64,000 nt of DNA, from positions 70,997,501-71,061,500 of the forward strand of contig NC_060215.1 of NCBI RefSeq assembly GCF_021130785.1, written 5' to 3'. Made by a program: the position numbers and the translations under genes. The notes under the pieces were generated by a model, which had not been told where the DNA came from, did not search any database, and saw only the letters and a program-made list of their open reading frames with translations. This document shows positions 23,930-34,250 of this stretch, piece after piece. Within the stretch, counting starts at the first letter, position 1. The number at the start of each line of letters is the position of its first letter. Source of the stretch: Homalodisca vitripennis. Its lineage: Eukaryota > Arthropoda > Insecta > Hemiptera > Cicadellidae.

Positions 23930-24240
23930 AGGTCACTAAAGCCAAAATGGTCCAAATTATTAGTATAAATAAAATACATATAAGTAGAATTCAAGAAATA
24001 TGGTTAACAAAAACCGATTAATTTCAAGATAAAAATTATAAAATCTTCCGATTAGATAGAGAGGATGGTTTTGGAGATGTAGCCTTTATTGTAAAGAAAA
24101 TACATAACCTGTAAAATTATAAAGGAACTGAACTCAAATACATTACAATTACTGGCAATATAAATAAACAATCTCGAAATGCCCAAAACTATTTTTAGTA
24201 AATACTCAACAACCAATAAAATCAATAAATAATTTAGGAC
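23930..24240 (+). pseudogene. Jockey-like endonuclease, N-terminal part
   Basis: Stops aside, the frame reads QIISINKIHISRIQEIWLTK, matching the ILLLQETWL stretch (here QEIW in place of QETW), then RLDREDGFGDVAFIVKK, matching the GYGGVAI motif. The following DNA leads directly into the inserted minus-strand LINE. Confidence 0.6.
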
Positions 24241-24363
24241 TGAACAACTATTCATTAAGAACCTTAATACCTTCTTCTTGATCTAATACCAGCATAGTTG
24301 GGATGGCTGCGTCAATCAAGTTTCAAATTTAAAACTCACAACACAAAACTATAAACAAATTAT

Positions 24364-25704
24364 TTACAAACTACTAAATGGCGGTAGACAGGTTGTTAAC
24401 TCTTCCTCAAAGAACTCATTGATGGAGTACAAGGGTAGCGCATTTAAAAAGTCTTTCATCACCGACTCGAATTTTGTCGCATCCAGGACTTTGATATTGG
24501 CCGGTGGCCTATTAAAAAGTTTGATGGCCAGGTTGGGGAAACTGTCCCTTACTAGACTCAGTCGAGTGAAGGGAATGTTGATTTCTTCATGTTGACTGGT
24601 CCTGTAGAGGTGGTGTTGTCCCCTGGTCTCAAAACGCGATAGGTTACATTTAACATATAGGACACTGTTTAGGATGTATTGGCTATAAATCCAAAGGCGC
24701 TGAAACAAGGGCCTGCAGTGGTCCAATCTTCTGCTTCTCGCGATAGCACGGACTGCACTCTTCTGGAGCTTGAAGACCTCAGAGCACGCAGATGAATGGC
24801 AATCTGCGCAGCAGGTAAACCAAACGTGTTAACTTAGTGCAGATGAACTCAGCATGCTTTTATTTACGAAAGTCGGGGATCGAAGACAAACACTAACAGC
24901 TTGACACTGTGGCTATTCCCTTCCACTTGTGGACCCAATGAGCAGATCATGCGCTGGATTTTCTCCTCATTAAGCTTAAGCTTGTTGCTTTTGTAAAGCT
25001 TAGCTCTGCTGAGTAGGCCATCCGTCTCCCTGATCACTCCGGCTAGCGGCGTCCCTCTGTGGCAGATGGTAGTATCGTCAGCGAAGAGGAATACCTTTCC
25101 ATCCAAACTGAGATCGTTGACAGCAATAAGGAACAGGACTGGTCCAAGCACAGAGCCCTTGGAACTCCATGCCGAACATTGCAGGGTTTAGATGTAGTAC
25201 CATGGACGGAGAGAACCTGCTGCTTTCCACTGAAGTAGGATTTGAAGGTGTCAATGACCACATCACTAGCTCCATATTGCTCCAGTTTGTTTAGGAGAAT
25301 TTTGTGTCGTATGCAATCAAAAGCCTTGCTAAGGTCGCAGAGGGCCAATAACGCAAAGTTCCGATCTTCAAAGGCTGTTTTGATCTTATCTACCAAGTCC
25401 ATTACAGCAGTAGTTGTTGATCTTCCACGGCGGAACCCATGCTGCAGATTTGAGAGGATTGATTTTTTTCCAGATTGTGTTAGCTGGCGTTCTAAAACTG
25501 TTTTCAGGAAAATGGAATTATGGATATCGGCCTATATATATCCATGTGTTTAGGGTCGCCCATCTTGAAGACTGGAACAGTGCGTGATATGCACAGGAAG
25601 TCAGGAAAATAGCCAAATCTCAGACAGTTGTTGATTGCCGTGGAGACTGGAGCCGCTATGATGTCTATGACTTCACGAAGCACAGCCAAAGACACCATAA
25701 ACAT
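24364..25704 (-). pseudogene. Reverse transcriptase and tail of the nested LINE
   Basis: From 25704 leftward the reading is INNCLRFGYFPDFLCISRTV and YRPISIIPFS, then LLALCDLSKAFDCIRHKILL (motif A with catalytic Asp), and HGVPRALCLDQ where the PQGS box is frameshifted. Next is VFLFADDTTICHRG (FADD box intact). After a break at about 24850 the tail reads LQKSAVRAIARSRRLDHCRP and LFNRPPANIK, ending EEELTTCLPPFSSL. Two or more frameshifts prevent a full product. Confidence 0.75.
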
Positions 25705-26345
25705 CTTAGCTATGAAAGCTCCGAAACCTACTTACAAATTTCACAACCTCTTGAGGTGTCACAAAGTGCCAACGAGTCAGACCAACTTCGGACGTCCTGA
25801 CTCCTGACAACGGATCCAAGTCAACTGCAGGGATACTGTCAACAACAGCATCAATGGAGCCTAACAGGTACCTATTAAAAGTGTCAGGACTTTCGGTACA
25901 TTTTTATGTAGGTTTAGATGAATCCCTGTAGCCATTTATGAGCTTCCAGGCTGTCTGGCATGGATTTGAGGCATTCTCAATAAGCTGAAAATTAGCGAGC
26001 CTTTTGGCTGAGTCTATTCTGAGCCTATATATTTGTTTATCTCACTGTGGGAGTTTGTAAAACTTATTCCTATCTACAAGAGTGCCAGACGATCTATAAT
26101 TATCTTTCAGTAGAAGTACCAGGTTCCTCAACTTGGACAGCTCTGGTGTAAACCAAGAGTGCTCCTCCGCTTTTGGCAGAATGAGTTGGGGCGTCTACTT
26201 TTCTCAGGGAAATGTGAATTAAAATCGTTGTAAAACAAATAAAAAAATTCTTGAAAAGGCATGGACTAGATCCAGAATCCGCCATTTGGCTCCGGTTCAG
26301 GTTTCCTAATGCTAACTTAAATGGTTTTAAAAATTCATCCTTGTT

Positions 26346-26870
26346 TTATCTGTAAGTAAAGTTGAAATTTTCCCCTCCATGGAAGTGAAACAGTGTATTA
26401 GGTTTACTCACCTCCTCCAGGTTGGTCATTAAAATAACGGCGCTATGGTCGGCAATGCAAGGTTCTGTAACCCTGACACTGTAGTTCCAGGAATCCAGAT
26501 TGGTGACGATACTGTCCAGACATAGGTCTCCTCGAGTTGGTTCTGAGGTGGTAACAAACATACCATGGGTACGAATAAGATTTTTAAAGCTTGCAGCGTG
26601 GGGGTCACTGTCAATGTTCAAAGGAACGTTGAAATTGCCACATATTAAGATGGATTTATTAGGAGGTAACCTACAAAGGCAACCATCAAGCCTATTTAAA
26701 ATTTCATGAAAATCGTCATTTGGTGATCGGAAAATACACACAATTATTGTCGAGATTTGATCAATTCAATACCTATGAGTTCACAGTCTACCTATTGGTT
26801 AAACTCAGACAAATCTAAGACTCGTGCTTCGATATCACTGTCTAGGAAAATGGCAACTCCCCCACACTTA
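26346..26870 (-). pseudogene. Endonuclease C-terminal part of the nested LINE
   Basis: The frame reads GGVAIFLDS, then CGNFNVPLNIDSD (the GDFN loop, Asp changed to Asn), LCLDSIVTNLDSW and CIADHSAVILM (SDH motif as ADH). The changes suggest decay after insertion. Confidence 0.7.
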
Positions 26871-26879
26871 AAATTCAGC

Positions 26880-27483
26880 CTACAACAGAGGAAATACAAT
26901 TATATTCGGGTTATGAATGCTGATCATATATTATGGGATTATAATAAGAATGACAGCAGGGTTAATGATATTGTCAGGTATTATACTCATTCCAATTTCA
27001 TACTATTAAACAACAATTGTTTGACTAGTGTACCTAATTTATACCACCAACAGTCAGTAATCGATTTAACAATTGCAATCTTAAATATTTTCAACTGAAT
27101 TTTAAAATTGGAAGTAGGGATGGGTCCGATAGGAAATGACCACTTTCCAATAATAATAATAATAACAACAACGGTAGAAATTACATCTAACTACAATAGT
27201 AGTAACAATTACATTAAGACAAACAAAAGAAATTTTTAAAATGCAAATTGGTCACTGTACTGAGATAATAAATAATCAGATAGATAATATTAAAAACCTG
27301 CCAATCAATAAAGCAATCGATAAGCTCTTTGGAAGTATGACTAATGCGCCTGATCAAGCTATTCCAAAAATTAAAATATGTAAAAGTAATAGATTTCAAT
27401 CTAAATATTATGGTGGACAAATGCACTACTTAAACCTGATAAAAATAGATATAATAAACAGTCTTGTAGGGCAATCTTATTAA
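26880..27483 (+). pseudogene. Jockey-like endonuclease C-terminal part and linker
   Basis: The frame reads MNADHILWDYNKNDSRVNDI, matching the NAHHxxWD stretch, then VPNLYHQQSVIDLTIAILN and GPIGNDHFPI, the terminal NDHFPI motif that carries the catalytic His. A linker follows with TNAPDQAIPKIK. It is the continuation of the endonuclease interrupted at about 24300. Confidence 0.72.
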
Positions 27484-27845
27484 TACTATGTATGATTAAG
27501 TCACGAGCAAACAAAGAATAGAATGGTTAATAAATAAATTACACATCATGCCGGATAATCAATATGGTTAAAAAATGAGGTGCTGAAACCACAAAAACGA
27601 AACAAATTTTTCGCTTGCAAAAAAAATCAATAGGCTGATTTTTTTTATGAAAACATATTATTCCTGTAGACGTGTTTAACGAATCATAATATTTTGACAA
27701 TTTTTAATATCTACATTCTTAACACCCTAACTCTTTACATAAAACATAAGAACTTATTTCAACCTACTAATACTAACATATACAATCTTCGAAACTCGAG
27801 TTCTTTAGTTATACCTAAGCGCAACAATACAATTTTTGAAAGGCA

Positions 27846-28858
27846 TTCAAATTCAAATTCAAATTCAAATTCTTTATTCAGCATGTAGACAGAGTTAACA
27901 ATGTATATGCTAAGTCAACAAATCATAACAAAATATAATAATGTCTCTCAATAAAATAATTTTACTTTTTCAAGTTTACACTATCTTATCAGCTAAAAAG
28001 TCCTTAACAGAATAGTAAGCCTTCTCGATCAACAACCATTTCAATTTTTTTCTAAAAACTGTGTAATCTTGGACTAATCTTAAGCTTAATGGAAGACTGT
28101 TAAAAAGAATTACTGCTGAATATTTTAAATGATTTTCAAAAAATGAGGTGGAGTGTGGCGGGATATTCATAATGCATCTGGGTTTACTTCTTGTTCCATA
28201 CATGTGAGTCGGAAAAAATCTATTAAAAAGGTGAAAGTTTTTATGAAGAAATGATAAGGTTTCCAGAATATAAATGGAAGGAAAAGTTAAAAGTTTGTTG
28301 GAGGAAAAAAGGTTAGCACATGAGGTTCTGGATGGGACATGACAAATTATTCTTAAAGCTTTCTTTTGAAGCCTAAACACAGACTTAGTTTTGGTGCTTT
28401 CAGAACCCCAAATGGAAACCCCGTAAGATATGAATGGATAGATGATGCCATAATAAGTAGCAGTAAGAATTTCAGTTGATGCGAAACGAGCCAGATTTCT
28501 GAGCACAAAAATACCCTGACTCAGCTTCCTACATACATGCTCTATGTGGAGATGGAAAGACAAATTGCAGTCAATAATAAGGCCAAGAAATTTTACGGAG
28601 CATTCTGAGAAAACAGCTTCATCACCCAAATGAATACTGAGCAAACTTTTGCTTGAATGGCTGTTAATTGAAAATTCAATGAGTGTAGTTTTTGAGACAT
28701 TTACCTGAAGACTGTTTTGCTCAAGCCAATTAACAAGTGCATTCCCTTCTAAGAATGTGTCGAGTTCCAGGTGATCTCTGGAGGAATTAGAAAACGTTAG
28801 TGACGTGTCATCTGCATATAGGCACAAGTTTGGCACAGTTAAGCCCTTACAAAGATCG
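27846..28858 (-). mobile_element. 5'-truncated LINE with (TTTGAA)n tail
   Basis: The minus-strand 3' end is AATAAAGAATTTGAATTTG continuing into four to five TTTGAA units (27846-27872). A hexamer tail like this is typical of CR1/L2-like LINEs. GCAT occurs on both sides as a possible short target duplication. About 1.0 kb remains, covering the second half of the reverse transcriptase. Confidence 0.82.
27976..28836 (-). pseudogene. LINE reverse transcriptase C-terminal half
   Basis: This 286-codon frame has no internal stop. It reads LCLYADDTSLTFS (YADD box), then VKFLGLIIDCNLSFHLHIEH, YPFISYGVSIWG and LQKKALRIICHVPSRTSC, then LFNSLPLSLR near the end. The visible catalytic box is intact. It lacks endonuclease and the first RT motifs because of 5' truncation, so it cannot retrotranspose itself. 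The unbroken frame suggests a fairly recent insertion. Confidence 0.82.
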
Positions 28859-28915
28859 CATACTTTTTACTCTGGAATTAAATCATTTAACCATTTTTAA
28901 ATAAGCACCAAATTA

Positions 28916-29290
28916 AAAAAGTAAACGACAATTACATGGAATTATTTCTGGAAGCGTATAAAGCCAATTGGTATAAAACACTTCAAATGGGATACCTAGA
29001 CAATCCATGGTTAAAAAATGTAAAATTAAACAGAGATGAAATTTTATGTATTTATATGTTTAAACTGTTTCGAAGCTAAGCAAGAAACATTAGACCATTT
29101 AATAAGGGAATGCCCACACTATTCATATAATAGGCATACATTTTTAACAAATTTAAAAACATTTACAAAAATAAAACATTAGTGGAAGTTTTTTCTGAAA
29201 ACAAAATTGAATTCTATAAAAAAATTAATAGGTTTTTAAATTTAATAAGAAACCGTTATGAGAAAAAATATCAGAAAACATGTTTTAAAT
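28916..29290 (+). pseudogene. Jockey-like pol C-terminal tail
   Basis: The plus strand reads NPWLKNVKLNRDEILCIYMF, then CLNCFEAKQETLDHLIRECP followed by HYSYN and a Lys/Asn-rich end. The CxxC...HxxxxC pattern is the zinc-binding tail of jockey-group LINEs. A stop occurs near 29290. It closes the element that began with gag at 22366. Confidence 0.65.
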
Positions 29291-29299
29291 AGTGGGTCT

Positions 29300-30145
29300 G
29301 TTATCCAGTTTCGCAGTAGGATGTCTGCTTGATGGATCCCTGGCAGTGAAGATGTATTACATCTAACCCCTCTTATACATCCTTCAACCTTATTGAGTCC
29401 CATATTTTAATTAAACACTGTTAGGTAATTATGGATAGAAAAAAGCAGGTATTTACGTATCTAACAAGTAAATAGTTGGGTTTATATGTTTTTTTATGCA
29501 TGTATAAATACTATATTTAATTTGTTAACCATACCTAACTATATGTTCTTGTAATGTAATTGTACAACTTTTAAATTTAGAAAAGGCATGCATGAAAACA
29601 AAGTGAACTACGCGGTTGCATGTTTTTATTTCATTTAGCCGGTCTTAACGACAAACCCGAAAAAAAGACTAAACTATTTCGTTCCTGTAACAGTGTAACG
29701 TCGAAATACATTGAGTTTGAACTTACCGGCCATAATATTGTAAGTTGCTAAAATCCTTCATTATTATTGTAGAAGTTAACAAATATCTGCATTTAATGAT
29801 ATGCTTGATTGTCAACAGTTTAAGCGAAAAAACTAATGAATTGTTTTAATGTTTAAAGTTATGCTGATCAGAATGTCTGAAGTAGAATACAGTGGTTGTT
29901 CACTGTGAGCTTTCTATAGATAAAGTACCCAATCTGAACCTCTCTTAGTATACTATCCAACTTTAGAATCCTCATTCATGCAGTGAATTTTAACTTTATT
30001 CTCATTAAGTAAAATTAGCTGTAGCATATGTTGTCAGGCAATTTTATTTAATTTGAGGTATTTATTGTGTTTTAGGCATTACTGAATGATCGGAATAGCA
30101 CTTTTAAATATTTCTGACAATGTTAACTGACATTAGCTTCACTAG
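29300..30145. other. Probable jockey 3' UTR, then unassigned AT-rich DNA
   Basis: The first 200-300 bp may be the 3' UTR of the jockey-like element. No terminal tail was clear and no other feature was recognised. Confidence 0.4.
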
Positions 30146-30153
30146 TTTTACTG

Positions 30154-30825
30154 GGTAATTCTGAGCAATTACTTGGTCAACCCCAAACTTTTTCATATTT
30201 TACTACGATAATCTAGAGATGTAGCCTATGTGAAATAAAAAAAAAACAATTTAGGCCCCGGAGAGTTAACGTAAATGAAAAATAATACTGAAATAAGCAG
30301 AATTTTGATCCAAATGAACAATTTTTTTTCATAAATGTTGAGCTACAAATTAATTAGTTGTTATCGAGTTGAGACAAGTGCCTCCGGCCATCAGCTACCG
30401 AAGCCCGTGCTGATGTCAACACAAGAAAAACATCCCTCGAGATAGTACCTATCAGTAAAATATCAAATTCTAGAGGGCAAACTTTGGTGCATTGCAAAAC
30501 GCTGTGTTCATACAAAAAACGTTTTAACTTTTCCTGATCTTTACTTGAAACCGTGAAACTAAGAAATGTGTTCTCACACCCGTCACATAAAAAAGGATTA
30601 TCGGAGGAACCACTAGCCATAACGGTACTGTCACAACTGGCCTTCCGCGCGTCTCCTGCAAGCCACTGTTATCGCGTGGACTTTGAACCTTCTTATCGCT
30701 CGGCAACCTGTAGGACGGCCTTGCGGGGCTTGAATTATATGTTTCTTTATTTCTGAGAACATCCTTATGACCGTAGTAAAATATGAAAAAGTTTGGGGTT
30801 GACCAAGTAATTGCTCAGAATTACC
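30154..30825. mobile_element. 672-bp element with 54-bp perfect inverted repeats and 8-bp target duplication
   Basis: The first 54 bases (start GGTAATTCTGAGCAATTACT) equal the reverse complement of the last 54 without a mismatch. TTTTACTG lies on both sides (30146-30153, 30826-30833). An 8-bp duplication occurs with hAT, P, Merlin and some other superfamilies. The terminal sequence matches none that I recognise. The perfect repeats point to recent insertion. Inside is a minus-strand ORF of 88 codons, described separately. Confidence 0.9.
30354..30620 (-). CDS. Unknown 88-residue ORF inside the 54-bp-repeat element
   Basis: The ORF starts ATG with MASGSSDNPFLCDGCENTFL and continues FTVSSKDQEKLKRFLYEHSV. 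One CxxC pair is visible at residues 12-15, with Cys at 44 and 48. It ends VADGRRHLSQLDNN. It fills much of the element and could be a first exon of a transposon protein or of a captured host sequence. I do not recognise it. Related DNA near 30990-31030 reads GADGRRYLFQ on the minus strand, which hints that the segment is shared between two repeat families. It may also be a chance ORF. Confidence 0.3.
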   Translation of the reverse strand: MASGSSDNPFLCDGCENTFLSFTVSSKDQEKLKRFLYEHSVLQCTKVCPLEFDILLIGTISRDVFLVLTSARASVADGRRHLSQLDNN

Positions 30826-31123
30826 TTTTACTGTAAATACTAATTAAAATTAGGCTTGTTAATTGTGAGGTTAATGGCTGTCACATGGTCATTTATGATC
30901 ATGAGTCAACCTTATAGTTATGTCGGCCATTACGCCACCATTGGATACGTAAAATAACAATAATGGTGAAATCAGGGGAATTCGTATTAGCCTGAAACAA
31001 GTACCTTCGGCCATCAGCACCTCGCGCTGTTAGTATCATACGTAAAACATTCGGTGTCTATGAGGGTAAAGGCTGACCTGGCAAATCACGAATTTGACGT
31101 TATCAACGTATTCTGCTCATCCT

Positions 31124-32512
31124 CCTGAACAAAAATATATATGGTTTTAGGGGGTGCAAATAACAAATAACATTGTTTTAGGGGATATATTCTCAAATAG
31201 TTCAATTTTTAATGTTCCGTTTGTGTTATATCTGGATATCTATTTACTTCAATGTTATATGTGGCCAGGACTGATAGCATATCTGTTACCTGAGCGCTCC
31301 GGGGCTGTAGTCTCAGTGCTTCACAAGATGTGTACTGTAGTTCGGATTGAGTGAGTGTGTGTCAGTCATAATAGATAAACCAAACACATAGTGAATTGTG
31401 TATATGTCTTAGTGTTTTGTCACCCTGCTTGACGTTATTAAAGAATGGGTTCTGCCAGGTACTTCAATTGTTGGTGACTGTTGGAAGGCCTACAACTGTC
31501 TCGGTGACAAGGGATTTTTGGCACATCCCCGTTAACCATTTAATAATTTTCGTTGACCCAGATAGCGGTGCACATACTAAAACCATTGAGACACTGGTGT
31601 AAAGTTAAGGTGAATATCCCTCGTTATGGTGTCTGAGATACCTGGCAAATCCCTTTTCAAGACCAAATACTTCTACCCACATACCAGCCTCCAACACTTT
31701 TTTGTTGCTGCAGCTCAGTACTATCCACCTACACACTAATGGTAATTGTTGTCTATTACTGTCCATTTATTTATTAATTTTGCGATTTTTACTTGATTTA
31801 TTACCTTTTTACACTTGAGATAAATTATTTTTCAATTTATATTTCTGATTAGCTGCTCTAGAATTTGATATTTTACAGGCCAACAAAGTAGAAGAAATTT
31901 TTAGAGGCATGACCATTTTTGGAACAGTTTCTACCTCTATGTTGATGTTTGTTCATCTCTCCTCTCTTTTGTTCCTGCTTCTAGACATTTTTGCAATATT
32001 TTCTACCATTGCGTATCTGTCTTTCGCATCTCGTTATTAAATCATTATTTTTTGGCTATTTCTTAATTGGTCGGATTGTTGTGCATTGTACTTTCTAAAA
32101 TAAAGATGTGCTTTGTAAAAGAGATTTGATTAGGCTACTTTGATTCTTATGTTGGCTGGTTGGCCTCCGGGTAGGCCACTTTTCTAACGTTAGTTAGATT
32201 ATGATTTTAAGGAATGTTGGGTATGGCGGAAAGGGGCATTTATGTGATCTGAGCTTGAATTTAGGTTTTATCTTGAGGATGTTTTCCTTTTTCTCTGCCA
32301 GCATTGTGGAGTTGGGTCGACCGAAGCCTGCACTGATAGCTAGGGGCGTTTCGGATGTAATTTACTAATATATCTATTTTACTAATATCGTAAATTTATT
32401 TTCTTAATTAAGTAGAAATTTTGACAAATATTGTGAAGTGGCTAAAGTAAATAATTGCCAAACCATAGTTATTTGTGATTTGCACCCCTAAAACCATATA
32501 TATTTTTGTTCA
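31124..32512. mobile_element. Probable inverted-repeat element, about 1.4-1.5 kb
   Basis: CTGAACAAAAATATATATGG at about 31124 and CCATATATATTTTTGTTCAG ending at about 32512 are inverted. The match continues inward through AGGGGGTGCAAATAACAAAT with few differences, about 46 bp in all. Weaker similarity extends outward (GTATTCTGCTC against GTATTCAGCTC) for perhaps 50-80 bp, so the true termini may lie farther out. No transposase was recognised inside. Superfamily unknown. Confidence 0.6.
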
Positions 32513-32599
32513 GTACGAGCTGAATACATTAATAATATTGAAATTTGTAAAATTTTTGGTGATCTTCCGCCAGGTTCCAACTTTGGAAATTCTTTACTT

Positions 32600-33470
32600 G
32601 GATAATTGTAATCCGATTAAGACAAAATGTTTATGTAGGCCTATATAGGCACAAATATACCATTCTTGAGTATGAAATGTTGAGTTTTAGAGTTATATGA
32701 AAATGTCATTAAATTACCATCTTAACTTTTATTCTTGACCCGGCATGGCTGAAAACATTCTGCATTGTTCTCTGTATGGAGCTCTTCAGTCATTATCTTA
32801 GGGTAACACAGAGTTATTTCATACTTGAGCAGGTTTTGAGGCTGGTGCCTGCCCATTTTTAACTGCCATACTGCCTGAGGCAACACCACCCTGTTGTAGC
32901 TCTATTAGTTGGTTTGTGGTTAACTTTCAAACTCGGGCATCTATACAATTTGGTTCAAGAGTAGGTTCCCCCTAGTCCAAGGAATAGCTCTATTGTTTCA
33001 GAATGAAATTGGAAAAGGGCAGTCTTGTCTGTATTTGATAGCCTACTCGTTTTATGATTTATTTGTTCAAACTGTGGAGGTCACATTTATGAAGAAATTG
33101 ATTTTTGACAAATTTTTATTGAGCAAAAAGTCTTATTTTTACTTCAAAAAACCTTTTGTCATATGGGTTCATAATTACCCCTTGTGGCAATGGGAGTTTT
33201 TGGGTTAAATGGGTTTAGTATTGTGGGTGGCAGCACCATTCATTCCTATCAACACTCTCCTCTGCTATTGTCATCTTTTGTCCAGAGTTTTGTGTTTATT
33301 GGTAGAAAAAAGAATCTGTTGTATTATTTTAGGTTCATTTTATATTGGAGAAATCTTTATTCCTCCTACAGGTAGTTAAGATGTTACTTGAAGGCTATTT
33401 AATTCCAAAAAATGTTAGTTTGAAAATAGTGACAAATATGAGGGTAAGTTATATATAAACAGTAATTTTT
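32600..33470. other. Unassigned region
   Basis: Two short frames (33.0-33.4 kb) have no recognisable content. No repeats were identified. Confidence 0.4.
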
Positions 33471-33479
33471 TACCTTTGT

Positions 33480-34250
33480 TTAAAAACCTTATACATCACT
33501 TATTATTCTCTTAAAATTTTCAATATACTCTCCTGTGTGATCTACATACTTTTGCCACCGATTTGAAAGTTTCAGTATTTCCTGGTCCTAGAAAGTTTGA
33601 TTGTGAGTTGTAAGGCAAATTGTGCATGTGCTCCTCAACTCTCAAATTGTTTTCCTCCCAGTGATTTTTTTGTAGATGTGGACAAAAAATAGTCACAGGG
33701 GGATGTGTAAGGGCTATTAAAGTAAAGTAAAAGTAAAGAATGTCTTATTTTACCAGGCGAAGTTAGGGCTAAGAAGCCCTCTCTAACACTTAACCTGGTG
33801 ACTTAAAGGTCACGGCTCTAACGGCTTAAAGGTGACTTCCGTACCACCACCAATGGCCGGGCAGGTGGGCCGCTTGCAAGGACAGGATCGCTCAGCGGTC
33901 AACTATCCAAGCAGCGGCCACGCTCGACGTTGCTTGATCTGGTTATCTTGCGATAACCGCCGTACCCGCTACACTGTGCCCTAAAGAGGGTGCTCAAGGG
34001 TTTTCCAGCCCATTTCTTTCAGGGTTTCCCTTATAAAAGCTGTGGTGAGAGGCCTTGTGTTATCATGGAGGAGATTTACATTTCTGAAGTCTTTTTTTTG
34101 TTTCAATAGGTGACTTTCACCAACTATTAGAACTGACTGGAGTAAGCTGCTTTCACTTTATGTTGATCATGCAGAAAATCAATAAAAAAAGTAAGGGCTT
34201 GGCGTGTCGATTTTAAATAACTGTTCTTGGTTTTTTCCACTGAAAATAGT
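33480..34250 (-). pseudogene. Decayed mariner transposase, split by a SINE
   Basis: Minus-strand fragments read VNLLHDNTRPLTTAFIRETL then KEMGWKTL, matching the mariner HDNARPH...REMGW segment (second catalytic Asp). After the SINE the reading resumes NSPYTSPCDYFL (equivalent of YSPDLAPSD) and ends ITQESILKILRE. Several stops are present. Terminal repeats were not identified. Confidence 0.65.
33714..33995 (-). mobile_element. 5S rRNA-derived SINE with LINE-like 3' tail
   Basis: On the minus strand the head reads ACGGCGGTTATCGCAAGATA, AAGCAACGTCGAGCGTGG and GCTTGGATAGTTGACCGCT. These align in order and spacing with 5S rRNA (CATCGGTTCTCG, AAGCAGCGTCGGGC, ACTTGGATGGGTGACCGC), which includes the internal RNA polymerase III promoter. 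The tail carries GAGGGCTTCTTAGCCCTAAC, then ends in TTTACTTTTACTTTACTTTA. The neighbouring LINE ends in nearly the same way. AAGGG on both sides (33709-33713, 33996-34000) is a possible short target duplication. About 282 bp. Confidence 0.82.

Larger units (their letters stand above)
24364..26870 (-). mobile_element. Minus-strand CR1/jockey-type LINE nested in the jockey-like element
   Basis: Starting at about 26870, the minus strand enters inside the endonuclease (CGGVAIFLDS) and reads to a stop at 24364, so it is 5' truncated. Endonuclease, reverse transcriptase and tail are present, with frameshifts and a short deletion near 24850. It divides the jockey endonuclease in two. Flanking target duplications could not be read with confidence. 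Confidence 0.78.
27694..28915 (+). pseudogene. CR1-like LINE tail fragment split by a nested LINE
   Basis: Left of the nested LINE the frame reads IYILNTLTLYIKHKNLF then YNLRNSSSLVIPKRNNTIFE. Right of it, at 28862, the frame resumes as HTFYSGIKSFNHF. Together these resemble the conserved end of CR1-like pol (THNTRN...VPK...FE.S.FYSG...N.LP). The pieces show the insertion point to the base region GCAT. The fragment itself sits inside the jockey-like element. Confidence 0.6.
22190..29300 (+). mobile_element. Jockey-like LINE broken by nested insertions
   Basis: Plus-strand jockey parts appear in order: gag (22366-23006), endonuclease start (about 23930-24120), endonuclease end (26885-27200), and a C-terminal cysteine/histidine tail (about 28916-29290). 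A minus-strand LINE (24364-26870) separates the two endonuclease halves. A CR1-like fragment with its own nested LINE (27694-28915) replaces most of the reverse transcriptase. All coding parts carry stops. The order of events is therefore jockey first, then the other insertions. Confidence 0.75.

Noticed and set aside
33184..33375. Small plus-strand ORFs near 33.0-33.4 kb
   Set aside because: Short, hydrophobic, low complexity and without motifs. Probably chance.
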